DNA of 64,000 bases from Bacteroidetes bacterium HGW-Bacteroidetes-1 (GTDB lineage: Bacteria; Bacteroidota; Bacteroidia; Bacteroidales; F082), in contig PHDU01000014.1 of NCBI GenBank assembly GCA_002842755.1, forward strand, positions 1 through 64,000, written 5' to 3'. The notes beneath the pieces were generated by a model. It saw nothing but the letters and a program-made list of their open reading frames with translations, was not told the DNA's origin and did not search any database. Shown here one piece after another: positions 45,314-54,833 of this stretch (its first letter is position 1; each line of letters starts with the position of its first letter). The translations under genes and the position numbers were made by a program.

Positions 45314-45841
45314 TTATTGCTTGTTGACACATGATTCGCTTCTCATCTCACGGATTACTTTAACAGCAGATTTTCCAGTAAGCTTGCCATAGGAATTCTC
45401 TTCGATCATCATCACCGGAGCCAACGAGCAGCATCCCAGACAAGCAACAGATTCAAGCGTAAAAAAACCGTCATCGGTGGTTCCTCCGTCCTTCACTCCA
45501 AGCTCTGCTTTTATGGCATCTGTAATAGCATTGGCATTTTGAACATGACAAGCAGTACCATGACATACTTTTATAACATTCTTTCCAACAGGATGAAGCC
45601 TGAACTGTGCGTAAAAAGTTGCTACCCCATAAATATCAGCCTGTGGAATACCGGTTTCTTTTGAGATCATTTCGAAGGCATCAGCAGGAATATAACCAAA
45701 CAAATGCTGGGTTCCCTGTAGCAAAGGAATCAAACTACCGGATTTATTACGGTATTTAGCAAATATTTCATTCAACATACCCAGGTCCGGTTTCAAAACG
45801 GGACTTTGGGTTTTTTCAGATACAATTCGTTGGATACGCAT
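45314..45841 (-). CDS. NuoE/HydC-like [2Fe-2S] thioredoxin-fold subunit
   Basis: 175 residues. The [2Fe-2S] cluster ligands are the CX4C in VCHGTACHV and the CX3C in CLGCCSLAPV, as in NuoE and HydC. The N-terminal helical bundle (LIPLLQGTQHLFGYIP, AFEMISKETGIP) is the partner-binding domain. First gene of the three-gene unit with the NuoF-like and NuoG/NfnB-like proteins. No proton-pumping Nuo genes and no HydA with an H-cluster are nearby, so the complex is soluble and not a hydrogenase as encoded here. Confidence 0.94.
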   Translation of the reverse strand: MRIQRIVSEKTQSPVLKPDLGMLNEIFAKYRNKSGSLIPLLQGTQHLFGYIPADAFEMISKETGIPQADIYGVATFYAQFRLHPVGKNVIKVCHGTACHVQNANAITDAIKAELGVKDGGTTDDGFFTLESVACLGCCSLAPVMMIEENSYGKLTGKSAVKVIREMRSESCVNKQ

Positions 45842-46160
45842 AATTTATAGCATTTATTTACGATTGAGCGTCCTAAATTATACATAATTTAAAGCCAAAC
45901 TTTCATTAAATGCTGATTTGCAGCAATTTAAATTAAATCTAAATAAGATTTACCACTAACCTTCTGTATCTGATTTGATAAGAGGCTACTACTAAAAAAA
46001 ATCCTCTTTATCTATTCAAATAAAATTTTTGAATGTTGCAAATGATTCAGAGAAACACGCAGGGTAAATAGAAGAATTACTTACGCAACAATAGTTTTGC
46101 AAATGCAAAAAAGCTAAAAGCTATAAAGTATAAGGAAAATTGTTGAACAATTGGTCTGAA
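45842..46160 (-). promoter_or_regulatory. Leader region of the NuoE-like operon
   Basis: 319 bp between the PBP1A gene and the NuoE-like gene. It contains one short hairpin (TAAATCT, AAATA, AGATTTA at 45934-45952). I found no TAnnTTTG box on the minus strand, so the promoter remains unidentified. Confidence 0.4.
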
Positions 46161-48461
46161 TTAAAAATCATCAAAGAGATTGCTATCATTTCCTCTTCTT
46201 GTGGATTGAGAGGATTCATATTTATTACAATCAAACTCAAATAAAACATCTGACATAGGTTTATCAAAGTCTTCCTGGGAAATTTTTAATAGAGGATCGT
46301 TATATATCTTTTTCATATAAAGCGCCCAAACTGGCAATGCCATGTTGGCTCCTTGACCCAGATAAATACTTCTGAAATGCACACTACGATCTTCAGCTCC
46401 TGTCCAAACGCCTGTTGTTAACTGGGGTGTGATACCCATAAACCATCCGTCGGACTGGTTTTGGGTTGTTCCTGTTTTACCGGCGATTGGGTTGCGCAAA
46501 TCATATGTTGACCTCAGGCGAACCCCTGTACCGAATTCCACAACGCCTTTCATCAGCTGGATCATTTTATAGGCTGTAATTTCATCAAGGGCCTCAGATT
46601 GATCAGGAGAAAAGCGTTCAATGAGGTTGCCGTTTTTGTCTTCGATACGCGTGATAAAATAAGGTTTTATATAAACCCCTTTATTGGAAAAGGTGTTCAT
46701 TGCACCAACCATTTCATAGAGTGAAATTTCTGGCGTCCCAAGTGCGATTGCTGGAACCGGATCGATTGGAGAAACCACACCCATTTTTCTTGCCATCTGT
46801 ATTACTGACTCTGGAGGAAACCGCTTTATGAGATAAGCAGAAATCCAATTATTTGAATTGGCGAGTGCCCACTTTAGTGTTACTTCTTCTCCAATCCTAT
46901 CCTTACTTGAATTTTTTGGTTCCCAAAAAGTGCCATCAAAAAGTTGCACACTGTATTGTATGTTTGGCACTTTATAGCAAGGAGAATACTCACCTTCCTG
47001 CATTGCAAGGGTATAAAGAAATGGTTTAAATGTAGAACCTACTTGTCTTCTCGATTGTGTAACATTATCATATTTAAAATATCTGTAGTCAATTCCACCT
47101 ACATATGCTCTTACCTGACCAGTGTTTGCATCAACTGACATGAGACTCGATTGAAGATAGTATTTATAATACCGAATTGAGTCCATCGGGCTCATTACAG
47201 TATCAATACTTCCATTCCATGAGAATACCCGCATTCTTACAGGGGTATTAAAGGACTTTTTGATCGAATCATTGGAGATACCTGCTTGCTTAAGATAGCG
47301 ATAACGCTCCGACCTTCTCATTGCTTGATTAAGAATTTGCTCCACCTGTTTTTGTACTTCTTCAGGAGGGAAGGCAAAAGGCGCGTTGGGGACTCCTTTC
47401 CAATGTTTAAAAAAAGCAGGTTGCAAATCTTTTCCAAGGTGCTCTCTTACAGCTTCTTCTGCATATTGTTGCATACGCGAATTAATGGTCGTATGTATCT
47501 TCAAACCATCCTTGTAAATATCATAAGGTTTGCCATTTGCTTTAAAGTGCGTTTCGGCCCATTCGCGCATTTCGGCCCTTAGGAATTCCCGAAAATAAGT
47601 TGCAGCGCCAGAATTATGATCGAGCATACCATAATTTGACATATCAATAGGTATTTGGCTGACACTATCAAAAACAGTACGGGAAATAAAACCGTAGTCA
47701 ACCATTTTTCTTAGAACGAGGTTTCTGCGCCTAAATGCATTTTCAGGGTTTCGAATAGGACTGTAGCGTGTGGGTGCGTTTACCACTCCGGCCATAAGAG
47801 CAGCTTCTTCAAGAAGCAATTCAGCGGTAGGTTTTCCAAAGAAAGTTAATGCAGCTGACTTAATTCCAAAAGCCTGGCTGCCAAAAGGGACTGTATTTAA
47901 GTACATGGCCATAATTTCTTCTTTGGAATAGTTTCTTTCAAGCTTTGAAGCAGTAATCCATTCCTGAAATTTCCGTAAAATCAATTGAGGTGCGGAAAGA
48001 TTTTCATTGCGTGGAAACAGGTTTTTTGCCAACTGTTGCGTCAATGTGCTCCCCCCACCTTTGTTATTGCCAGTTATGACACCCCATGCAACACGTAAAA
48101 GTGCTTTTTCATCAATACCTGAATGTTCAGTGAATCGAATGTCTTCAATAGCAAGCAAAGCATTTATTAAATCGGGAGGAAGATCACGAAAATGAATATT
48201 TGATCTGTTTTCTACATAAAAAGAACCTAATACAACCTGATCAACGGAATATATTTCTGAAGCAAGATTTGTCTCCGGATTCTCAAGTTCTTCGAAAGAA
48301 GGCATTACGCCAAACCAGTTGCTAACAATGCCAAAAAACAATAATGCAACAAATAAAAATACGCCAACAAACGACAACCAGAATACAACAAAGAATTTGC
48401 GGTAACTGCGTCCATCTGATTTTTTTCTTGCCATAAATAATCGAATTTTTGTGATCCTCAA
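46161..48461 (-). CDS. Penicillin-binding protein 1A, bifunctional transglycosylase/transpeptidase
   Basis: 766 residues. One N-terminal transmembrane helix (~23-46). GT51 transglycosylase domain with the catalytic glutamate in AIEDIRFTEHSGID (~106) and RKFQEW, LERNYSKEEIMAMYLNTVPFG. Transpeptidase domain with the SxxK motif STFKPF (near residue 475), the SNN motif and KTGTTQ (near residue 662). It polymerises and cross-links peptidoglycan in the periplasm. It overlaps gldH by four bases; an ATG nine codons later would remove the overlap. The gene order ricT-gldH-PBP1A is common in Bacteroidetes. Confidence 0.95.
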   Translation of the reverse strand: MRITKIRLFMARKKSDGRSYRKFFVVFWLSFVGVFLFVALLFFGIVSNWFGVMPSFEELENPETNLASEIYSVDQVVLGSFYVENRSNIHFRDLPPDLINALLAIEDIRFTEHSGIDEKALLRVAWGVITGNNKGGGSTLTQQLAKNLFPRNENLSAPQLILRKFQEWITASKLERNYSKEEIMAMYLNTVPFGSQAFGIKSAALTFFGKPTAELLLEEAALMAGVVNAPTRYSPIRNPENAFRRRNLVLRKMVDYGFISRTVFDSVSQIPIDMSNYGMLDHNSGAATYFREFLRAEMREWAETHFKANGKPYDIYKDGLKIHTTINSRMQQYAEEAVREHLGKDLQPAFFKHWKGVPNAPFAFPPEEVQKQVEQILNQAMRRSERYRYLKQAGISNDSIKKSFNTPVRMRVFSWNGSIDTVMSPMDSIRYYKYYLQSSLMSVDANTGQVRAYVGGIDYRYFKYDNVTQSRRQVGSTFKPFLYTLAMQEGEYSPCYKVPNIQYSVQLFDGTFWEPKNSSKDRIGEEVTLKWALANSNNWISAYLIKRFPPESVIQMARKMGVVSPIDPVPAIALGTPEISLYEMVGAMNTFSNKGVYIKPYFITRIEDKNGNLIERFSPDQSEALDEITAYKMIQLMKGVVEFGTGVRLRSTYDLRNPIAGKTGTTQNQSDGWFMGITPQLTTGVWTGAEDRSVHFRSIYLGQGANMALPVWALYMKKIYNDPLLKISQEDFDKPMSDVLFEFDCNKYESSQSTRRGNDSNLFDDF

Positions 48462-48973
48462 TTTGGATTTTTCTCTATCCGGATTCCAATATCCGAAATG
48501 CCGGTAAGTACCTCATCACGCATGCCTTGTTCAATGTCCATCACATAGCTGCCATTTAAAGGAAACTTCAGAGAAGCATTTAAAAGTATAAGATTCTGCC
48601 TCAATTTTCCGCTTCCCTTCCCAAGCCATTTACCTGTTGGATCTGCAAGAATACATTCAAGAGTATCACGTGTGATATTGCCATTCGGGAATCTTGTTTG
48701 CATAAAAATATACAGATTACTATAACGATAAGACATGTCGTTTCGTACATGGATAAAAAACATGTATGTTTGCGCAGTATCAGCTACTTCGATTTCGAAT
48801 CTTGCCTTATCATTTCTGTTCCAGCCACCTCCATCAATCTTTGCAACATCATCAAAAAAAACACTCTTATTACAAGACGAAAAAAATAAAAAAAACCCGA
48901 TCAATAAAAACATAAATCTTCTCACTAAACGTACACCAAAAGTAGTGCTTGCTGAAAAAAATCTATCGTTCAT
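48458..48973 (-). CDS. gldH: Gliding-motility-type lipoprotein GldH
   Basis: 171 residues. Lipoprotein signal with lipobox FSSC, then FDDVAKIDGGGWNRNDKARFEIEVADT, a stretch characteristic of GldH, with NPNGNITRDTLEC-like spacing afterwards and DIGIRIEKN at the end. In Flavobacterium GldH is needed for gliding; homologues also exist in non-gliding Bacteroidetes, so motility should not be concluded. The start codon shares one base with the ricT stop (TAATG), and the PBP1A gene overlaps its end by four bases. Confidence 0.9.
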   Translation of the reverse strand: MNDRFFSASTTFGVRLVRRFMFLLIGFFLFFSSCNKSVFFDDVAKIDGGGWNRNDKARFEIEVADTAQTYMFFIHVRNDMSYRYSNLYIFMQTRFPNGNITRDTLECILADPTGKWLGKGSGKLRQNLILLNASLKFPLNGSYVMDIEQGMRDEVLTGISDIGIRIEKNPN

Positions 48974-50100
48974 TATTTTTTCTTTTTAGGATTATCGAAT
49001 CGATTCAAATCTCCCTCAAGCTGATTAACTCTTATTTCATCAGCTTGTGTTTCTTTCATAAAAGCAAAATCCTCAAGCTTTTCAGGGAAAATTCCTTTTC
49101 TGTTTTCTTCGGCTATAAGTTTCACCTTGTCGATGGGAATGGCAAGAAGATTTGAGCGGTCATTCACATAAGCATACCACATCAATCCTTTAAAAACGTC
49201 ACTTTTTAGATGTTGGGCATCCCCTTTTTTGGTCTTTAGTACTGTTCGATCATCTGGAAATTCTTTTATTGCATCAGCATATGAATGGTATTCATAGTTA
49301 AGGCAACATTTTAGCTTACCACATAAACCAGCCAATTTTTGAGGGTTTGGAGATAATTGCTGAATACGGGCCACATTTGTTGAAACCGACTGAAAATCGG
49401 CCATCCATGAGGAGCAACAAAGCTCTCGTCCACACGATCCAATGCCCCCCAATTTTGCAGCCTCTTGTCGCATTCCGATCTGACGCATTTCGATTCTGAT
49501 CCGAAACTCTTCTGCCATTCTTTTAATCAATTCCCGAAAATCGACTCTGTCTTCAGCTGTGTAGTAAAAGACTGCCTTTGTTTTATCTCCTTGAAATTGT
49601 ACATCATTCAGCTTCATATCCAATCGAAGATCATACACCATCTCACGGGTTTTGTTTAAAGCTTGTTGTTCAAGCTCAATTGAGCTAACCCATTTTTCAA
49701 CATCCGATAATTTTGCATGCCGGTATATCTTTCTCAGTTCATCCGGCTTTTGCTTAATGCCTTTGCGTTTCATCTGAAGCTCAACAATGTTGCCTACAAG
49801 AGATATTATGCCAATGTCATGCCCTGATGCAGCCTCTACGGCAACAATCTCGCCTTCGTTAACTTCCAATTCGTGGGTGTATGAAAAAAAATCTTTATGG
49901 TCATTCTTAAACCTGACTTCAGCAATAAAAATCTGATTATTGCTCTTTGGACTTTCGTAGTCTTTAAGCCAGTTATTTGTATCTAATTTACAACATTGAT
50001 GTTGATATATTGGGTCTTTTGGATTAAAAACACGGGGAGCGCGACAACAACCTCTCGTTAAGAAAGTATCAGAGCCTTTGCCTTTATTTTCTTCATTCAT
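48973..50100 (-). CDS. ricT: PSP1-domain protein RicT (YaaT family)
   Basis: 375 residues. The PSP1 core contains GIISLVGNIVELQMKRKG, AVFYYTAEDRVDFRELIKRMAEEFRIRIEMRQIGMRQEA and then the conserved cysteine region CGRELCCSSW and GLCGKLKCCLNYE, ligands of the iron-sulphur cluster of the RicAFT complex in Bacillus. In Bacteroidetes the role is not well defined; family members take part in RNA processing and development. An extra N-terminal cysteine cluster (GCCRAPRV, QCCKLD) is present. Leads a tight operon with gldH and the PBP1A gene. Confidence 0.9.
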   Translation of the reverse strand: MNEENKGKGSDTFLTRGCCRAPRVFNPKDPIYQHQCCKLDTNNWLKDYESPKSNNQIFIAEVRFKNDHKDFFSYTHELEVNEGEIVAVEAASGHDIGIISLVGNIVELQMKRKGIKQKPDELRKIYRHAKLSDVEKWVSSIELEQQALNKTREMVYDLRLDMKLNDVQFQGDKTKAVFYYTAEDRVDFRELIKRMAEEFRIRIEMRQIGMRQEAAKLGGIGSCGRELCCSSWMADFQSVSTNVARIQQLSPNPQKLAGLCGKLKCCLNYEYHSYADAIKEFPDDRTVLKTKKGDAQHLKSDVFKGLMWYAYVNDRSNLLAIPIDKVKLIAEENRKGIFPEKLEDFAFMKETQADEIRVNQLEGDLNRFDNPKKKK

Positions 50101-50119
50101 GATTCTATAATTTGAATCA

Positions 50120-50127
50120 CAAAAATA
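50120..50127 (-). promoter_or_regulatory. Promoter -7 box (TATTTTTG) of the ricT operon
   Basis: TAnnTTTG on the minus strand, 20-27 bp upstream of the ricT start, giving a leader of about 13 nt. Confidence 0.5.
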
Positions 50128-50148
50128 AACAAAATTATAAGGTAATCC

Positions 50149-51285
50149 TCAGGGTTTTGCTTTGAGCAACTTGATCATTTTCAAGCTTGTATCCATAAAC
50201 AAAATCTGGGCATAGGCATTACGCTCTATTTGCTGAATTCCTTCTTCCATAAGTTGAACCATTTGAATAAGATTGGCGTGATGTACGAAAGGTGCAAAGT
50301 TGGAAGTAAAACTGAGCTCCTCGCCAGGTAACCTGATCAGATCCAGCAAGTGATGATTGTGGAGTAAACTATTTCGGAATAATAATAAACCGTAATTCAG
50401 GAAGGTCTTCTGTCGCTCACGGCCGATGCTTGCAATATTGGCACAAAAATCAATTAATTCAATCACATTCGCTTTAAAACACAATCGCATCCATTGCTGA
50501 AAAGTATGGAAATGGAACTTTTCTTCTTCGGCATTTTCATACAACCGAATTGCTTCAAGCCAGTTGCCATGAGCCATTACAGCAATATCACGCAACTCAG
50601 CTTCACGTATGTCATAATGTTGTGCCAATGCCTCGAGGAGGTCTTCCTCAGCAATTCGGGGTACTTTTACCTGATAAGATCTTGAGCGAACCGTAGATAA
50701 AATCTGTTCCTGCTCTTCTGCAATAAGAATGAAAAGGGTATTATCGGGTGGTTCTTCAAGAAGTTTTAATAGCTTGTTGGCTGCCGAATGATGAAGCTTT
50801 TCAACCATCCAAATTATCATCACTTTAAAAACACCCTCATATGCTTTAAAACTCAATCGCCGTATTATTTCGCTTGCATCTCGTGCAAAAATAGTTCCTT
50901 GTTTGTTTTCAACACCAAGAAAATCGTACCATTGATCGAGGCCTACATATGCTTTATTTCCTACCACAAATTGGCGCCATTCTTCAGCAAAAAGATTTGA
51001 CTCAGGATCTTTCTTAACCTTTTTGTTGGTTGTTGTTGGATAAATAAAATGAAGATCGGGATGGGTTAAACGTGAAATTTTCAGACAAGAAGGACAAGTT
51101 CCACAACTGTCATCTTCTGTTCGGTTGGTGCAGTTTAAAAACTGTGCATAAGCCAACCCAATCGCAAGTTTTCCACTGCCAGGAGGCCCCCAAAAAAGTT
51201 GAGCATGACTGACACGTCCGTCAATTGCTGATTGCCTGAGTCTGCACTTCAGTTCGTGCTGTCCGATAATTTCTGAGAACCGCAT
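50149..51285 (-). CDS. holB: DNA polymerase III subunit delta'
   Basis: 378 residues. AAA+ clamp-loader fold with a modified Walker A (WGPPGSGKLAIGLAYAQFL), a four-cysteine zinc module (CTNRTEDDSCGTCPSC), and a Walker-B-like region. The SRSYQ sequence (TVRSRSYQVKVP) corresponds to the SRC sensor region that supplies a trans-acting arginine. It helps load the beta clamp during replication. Located just upstream of ricT, the common order in Bacteroidetes. Confidence 0.92.
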   Translation of the reverse strand: MRFSEIIGQHELKCRLRQSAIDGRVSHAQLFWGPPGSGKLAIGLAYAQFLNCTNRTEDDSCGTCPSCLKISRLTHPDLHFIYPTTTNKKVKKDPESNLFAEEWRQFVVGNKAYVGLDQWYDFLGVENKQGTIFARDASEIIRRLSFKAYEGVFKVMIIWMVEKLHHSAANKLLKLLEEPPDNTLFILIAEEQEQILSTVRSRSYQVKVPRIAEEDLLEALAQHYDIREAELRDIAVMAHGNWLEAIRLYENAEEEKFHFHTFQQWMRLCFKANVIELIDFCANIASIGRERQKTFLNYGLLLFRNSLLHNHHLLDLIRLPGEELSFTSNFAPFVHHANLIQMVQLMEEGIQQIERNAYAQILFMDTSLKMIKLLKAKP

Positions 51286-51308
51286 GTTTATGTCATCAAT
51301 TTATCTTT

Positions 51309-51316
51309 CAAAAATA
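51309..51316 (-). promoter_or_regulatory. Promoter -7 box (TATTTTTG) of holB
   Basis: TAnnTTTG on the minus strand, 24-31 bp before the holB start. Confidence 0.5.
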
Positions 51317-51515
51317 TACATTTTCCTTCAATTTCCAGACTGAATCTTATATGCATCTTTAAAGTAAATTCTATGCATTTATTGCATCATAACAGCTAAG
51401 AATACCTTTACAAAGAATGCAATTTGAAGCTGGAAATTCTTTAAAAAACAATGATTCAAAAAAGTAATATTGAACTATCGAATCACATTTTTATTACTAC
51501 TAACCTATTAAAAGC

Positions 51516-51598
51516 AGATACAGCATTGCAAAAAGCAATACTGTATCTTAAAATTACATCCAATGAAGTATTAATTTTTCGTGCTAAAAAACGAAAAA
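51516..51598 (-). terminator. Two hairpins after the lipoprotein gene
   Basis: Nearest the stop is TTTTTCGT / ACGAAAAA (51575-51582, 51591-51598), then a stronger 14-bp stem at 51516-51529 and 51535-51548 with one C-A (G-U on the minus strand) position and loop AAAAA, followed on the minus strand by GCTTTTAA. Together they probably end the 52749-51604 transcript. The remaining part of 51317-51515 shows nothing else. Confidence 0.6.
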
Positions 51599-51603
51599 AT
51601 TGA

Positions 51604-52749
51604 TTATTTTCTGATTCGACGAAATTTATAAGATCCGTCATCCATAATGTTTTCTATCCATTCATAGGTTCCGTCTGTATATGCTACAGCTATCATAGGG
51701 TAAACATCGCCGTATTCCGGATCAGTATAAAGTCTAAATTCAAGATCACCAATTTTGGCATTTAATCCAACATGAAGTAGCTCCATTGATAACTGACTGT
51801 TCAGATAATCAAGATCGTAATCACCTCCACTTTCTTCTATTTGCAGCATATAATTGTCAATAGCAGCATAATTCATGAAACCCTCAACTTTTAACGGATT
51901 GACGTAATAGTCTCCAGTCGCCTTTTCCACCTCACTCATATCAACGCTATAAATCAAAATCCAGTTATAAGCCATCATAATAAGATTGTCTTGCTTAAAA
52001 GTCAGATTTGTAGTATAATTGACACCGCTTCCGGTTAAACTCATTTCGAATTGATAAGGAGCCATATTCATAGAAGCTGTAACCAATGTCGGAAAACCGT
52101 TTTCAGAAAGAGTACTGTTATAACTAGCAGTCATTTGAGGGATTTCATTAATTTTAAGACTGATATTCACTTTCGTTGGAATGGTTTCTTCATACGTTTC
52201 TGTAATCCAACTTTGTGAGTATTCATCCCAATATTCATCGGTATAGGTAAATGTTGTGTATTCGAGATCATTTGCAAGAAATTCAGCATTGTTTTGCCCA
52301 GCGCCATAAGCGGTTTGATCTGAAGGAAAATACAATTTCAACAATGAGGCACTTGCTTCAATTAAGTCAAAGTCTTCAGTAAGAAAATTATATTCATAGA
52401 CCCCATAATCTTCAATGCTTTTATTTCGCAAAGACCCCTCAGTAGTTTTACTGAAAGCATTCTTAACCGCTGTCAAATTAGGTTTTCCTGACTCAAATAC
52501 CAAGGTTTTTAGAGTAGTTTTCCAGTCGCTGTTATCCATCAAATCAGCTAAAAAACTCACAGTCAACATGGCAGGAGTATTCATCATCTGATCCATGTTT
52601 GTAGCAATCTCCTGACTGGCATTTCTTAACTCGACTTTGGCGTCTTCAGGACTAAGCTCTTTTTCTTTAACCTTATCTTTATCGCATGATCCGATAATAA
52701 AAAGAAAAACAGTAACTAAAAATAAATTTAAAAGTGATTTTGTTTTCAT
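51604..52749 (-). CDS. Bacteroidetes lipoprotein of unknown function
   Basis: 381 residues from the ATG at 52749 (MKTKSLLNLFLV), chosen because it begins a clean signal peptide with lipobox IIGSC; an ATG ten codons upstream gives an unlikely N-terminus. After the lipid site come charged residues (DKDKVKEKELSPEDA), then a mainly beta-rich body with a YTDEYWDEYSQSW segment. No known domain. The protein is predicted to be attached to the inner leaflet of the outer membrane or exposed at the surface. It is divergent from the YiiX-like lipoprotein gene and both share the short region 52750-52862. Confidence 0.75.
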   Translation of the reverse strand: MKTKSLLNLFLVTVFLFIIGSCDKDKVKEKELSPEDAKVELRNASQEIATNMDQMMNTPAMLTVSFLADLMDNSDWKTTLKTLVFESGKPNLTAVKNAFSKTTEGSLRNKSIEDYGVYEYNFLTEDFDLIEASASLLKLYFPSDQTAYGAGQNNAEFLANDLEYTTFTYTDEYWDEYSQSWITETYEETIPTKVNISLKINEIPQMTASYNSTLSENGFPTLVTASMNMAPYQFEMSLTGSGVNYTTNLTFKQDNLIMMAYNWILIYSVDMSEVEKATGDYYVNPLKVEGFMNYAAIDNYMLQIEESGGDYDLDYLNSQLSMELLHVGLNAKIGDLEFRLYTDPEYGDVYPMIAVAYTDGTYEWIENIMDDGSYKFRRIRK

Positions 52750-52814
52750 GGCTGTATTTTTTGTTTTAATTTTTCTCAAAGATATAACAATAAAAATAAT
52801 CGGACAGTGAAAAA

Positions 52815-52845
52815 TTGACCATTTTACCTATTAATACTACCTTTG
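52815..52845 (+). promoter_or_regulatory. Complete Bacteroidetes promoter (TTG-N20-TACCTTTG)
   Basis: TTG at 52815-52817, 20-bp spacer, TACCTTTG at 52838-52845. It is among the best consensus matches in the window and sets the start of the following gene at 52863 (TTG) or 52869 (GTG). Confidence 0.75.
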
Positions 52846-52862
52846 AATGCTTATAAACAGCA

Positions 52863-53633
52863 TTGAATGTGACATATATACTTGTGAATTTTCTTAACAA
52901 ACATTTCTTTATTATTGGAATTATATTCGCACTAATTATTTTCAACGCATGCGAAGATGATATTGTTGTCAATAACCTACACATAGAAAACAACATAAAT
53001 AACTCCTTTCCTGATACTTACGAAGAAATACATGAGCTAAAACGCGGCGATATTCTTGTAAGACCAAACCTGAATTTTTTACCCGGAAGCTCAAGTATTA
53101 CAAACGGAAGTGGATTTGGTCATGCGGCATTGGTAGTAAAAGGATTCATGCATGAAAATACCGACAGTCTTCTTGCCGGGGCAATTATTATTGAATCGAT
53201 AGCCAAAGATGTTCCAGTTGAATTTCAGGTGAGAGAAATAAGTGGATTGGTTCGCAGTAAGTTTGATGCTTTTAATAATAACAATTTCGACAACCGTTAT
53301 CTTGGAAATCGTTACAGGTTGCGTTTACCAATGGAACCAGCTCAGCTTGATTCAATTATAGCTTTTGCTTTGATGCAAAAAAACGATCATTCCTCGTGGA
53401 ACGCTTCTAAAAGTTTTCCTGACCAATTGCTTCCTAACGATAAGGGTATTAGAAAAAACTGGGCAGATAATGCAACCTGGTATTGTTCTTTATTGGTATG
53501 GCAATCTGTTTTATATGCAACTGGGTTGGATATTGATTCTAATCAAGGATATATGGTTTACCCCAATGATTTGATCCGTAGCAGTTATTTCGACAATTCA
53601 AAAAATGGATTCCAAAGCAGAGTTAAATTTTAA
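52863..53633 (+). CDS. YiiX/YebB-like lipoprotein with permuted papain (NlpC/P60-like) fold
   Basis: 256 residues if the TTG at 52863 is used; GTG at 52869 is equally possible, and no ATG is available before the signal. Lipoprotein signal with lipobox IIFNAC. The motif LKRGDILVRPN begins the fold, followed by GFGHAALVV with the catalytic histidine and, near the C-terminus, WYCSLLVWQS with the catalytic cysteine; this order (His before Cys) marks the permuted YiiX/YaeF group. Such enzymes are predicted amidases or peptidases on peptidoglycan or lipid; activity here is not known. Near-perfect promoter upstream. Confidence 0.82.
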   Translation: MNVTYILVNFLNKHFFIIGIIFALIIFNACEDDIVVNNLHIENNINNSFPDTYEEIHELKRGDILVRPNLNFLPGSSSITNGSGFGHAALVVKGFMHENTDSLLAGAIIIESIAKDVPVEFQVREISGLVRSKFDAFNNNNFDNRYLGNRYRLRLPMEPAQLDSIIAFALMQKNDHSSWNASKSFPDQLLPNDKGIRKNWADNATWYCSLLVWQSVLYATGLDIDSNQGYMVYPNDLIRSSYFDNSKNGFQSRVKF

Positions 53634-53648
53634 TATAAACTATTCCCA

Positions 53649-54659
53649 TCAAAATTTATTTGTGTTAACAATTTTCATGTTTAGGATGGTTCGGGCAACC
53701 AATAGCATGTCTTCCAAATTTTCAACTGAGCCATCAGGGTATATGAACATCAGGTTTACGCGATCAAGTCCATCCAATCGGGTAAATTTGATATCTCCCA
53801 TAAGTCTGTTTGACTTGTTATAGATTTTAAAACTACTGTTCCTGTTAAATTCTGAAAAAAAATCAGATGGTTTCCCTTCTAAAAAAGAATAATCGGATTG
53901 AAGACGTATTTTGATCGGATAAACCTCAACATCTATTTTTTTCTTATTAAAAACCAAAGTGTTATTATCTGTAACAATCACTTCTGTTGTTATATCCCCA
54001 TTTAAAACTGGTTTATTGGATTCCTTCATTACAAGGGAAACTTTTGTCACTCCTTTGGTTCTCATAAATCGGGTTTTCATGCTTAACCTTAAATTATAAT
54101 CCGCAAAAACCAAGTGCCACAAAATCTTTGCAGGCATCCCATGTTTTATCGTTGCCTGAAAATTCATTTTAAGCAGCATTGTACTACCAGCATACAATGT
54201 TGCATGTAATCGTTCGGGAAACATCATTTGCAAAGCAGTGCTGGTTTCACCATAATCTGAAAGCACAAAGCGTATAAGGCTATCATATCGTGATTTGAAA
54301 GGAAACAGTATGATTACTGAGTCGCTTTCACCCCTTTTCACAAGTCTATTTAAATCTGCCTGAAAATAGTAAACCCCTTTACTTTTTTGAAAGTCATAGG
54401 TCTGATATCCAGTAATCGTATCTACACCAGTAAATGAAAAAAGTGGTAGCGGAACTTCGTTAATTTTGTAAAGTGAAATCAGCGACCTCATCGCCTCGGT
54501 GTTTCCAACACGATTGAATAGCTGTATCATTTCATTATCGAAGGCACGCAAATGCTTCTGACTTTCTTCTTTTGGCAACGGAGGTGAGCAGGCGTTGAAT
54601 AAAAAAGTAAGTATTAACAAAGAAAAAAATATTGTTCCTTTAAAAAGTGTTTGATACAT
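53649..54659 (-). CDS. Lipoprotein of unknown function
   Basis: 336 residues. Lipoprotein signal ~1-24 with lipobox LFNAC. The body is a mix of beta strands and polar helices (YQTYDFQKSKGVYYF, DSVIILFPFKSRYDSL), somewhat like periplasmic lipid- or LPS-binding proteins, but I recognise no family. It converges with the YiiX-like gene, leaving 15 bp between stops with no terminator visible. A monocistronic outer-membrane lipoprotein is the most I can say. Confidence 0.75.
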   Translation of the reverse strand: MYQTLFKGTIFFSLLILTFLFNACSPPLPKEESQKHLRAFDNEMIQLFNRVGNTEAMRSLISLYKINEVPLPLFSFTGVDTITGYQTYDFQKSKGVYYFQADLNRLVKRGESDSVIILFPFKSRYDSLIRFVLSDYGETSTALQMMFPERLHATLYAGSTMLLKMNFQATIKHGMPAKILWHLVFADYNLRLSMKTRFMRTKGVTKVSLVMKESNKPVLNGDITTEVIVTDNNTLVFNKKKIDVEVYPIKIRLQSDYSFLEGKPSDFFSEFNRNSSFKIYNKSNRLMGDIKFTRLDGLDRVNLMFIYPDGSVENLEDMLLVARTILNMKIVNTNKF

Positions 54660-54833
54660 AAAAAACGTTCAATTGAATAGGTTATATTCAAAATTAATTT
54701 TACAACAAGAAAGCTAAAATACTTCTAACCGTCAAAAATAAGCGGATTGTTTCGAGAAACTCAAATTAATCAAAACTTTTTGTTGACTAATAAAATATAA
54801 GCTTTATACCTTAAAAGTTTTTAGAGATATATC

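Noticed and set aside
39789-45841. [FeFe]-hydrogenase HydABC
   Set aside because: The third subunit carries no H-cluster motifs and is replaced by an NfnB/NuoG-like protein.
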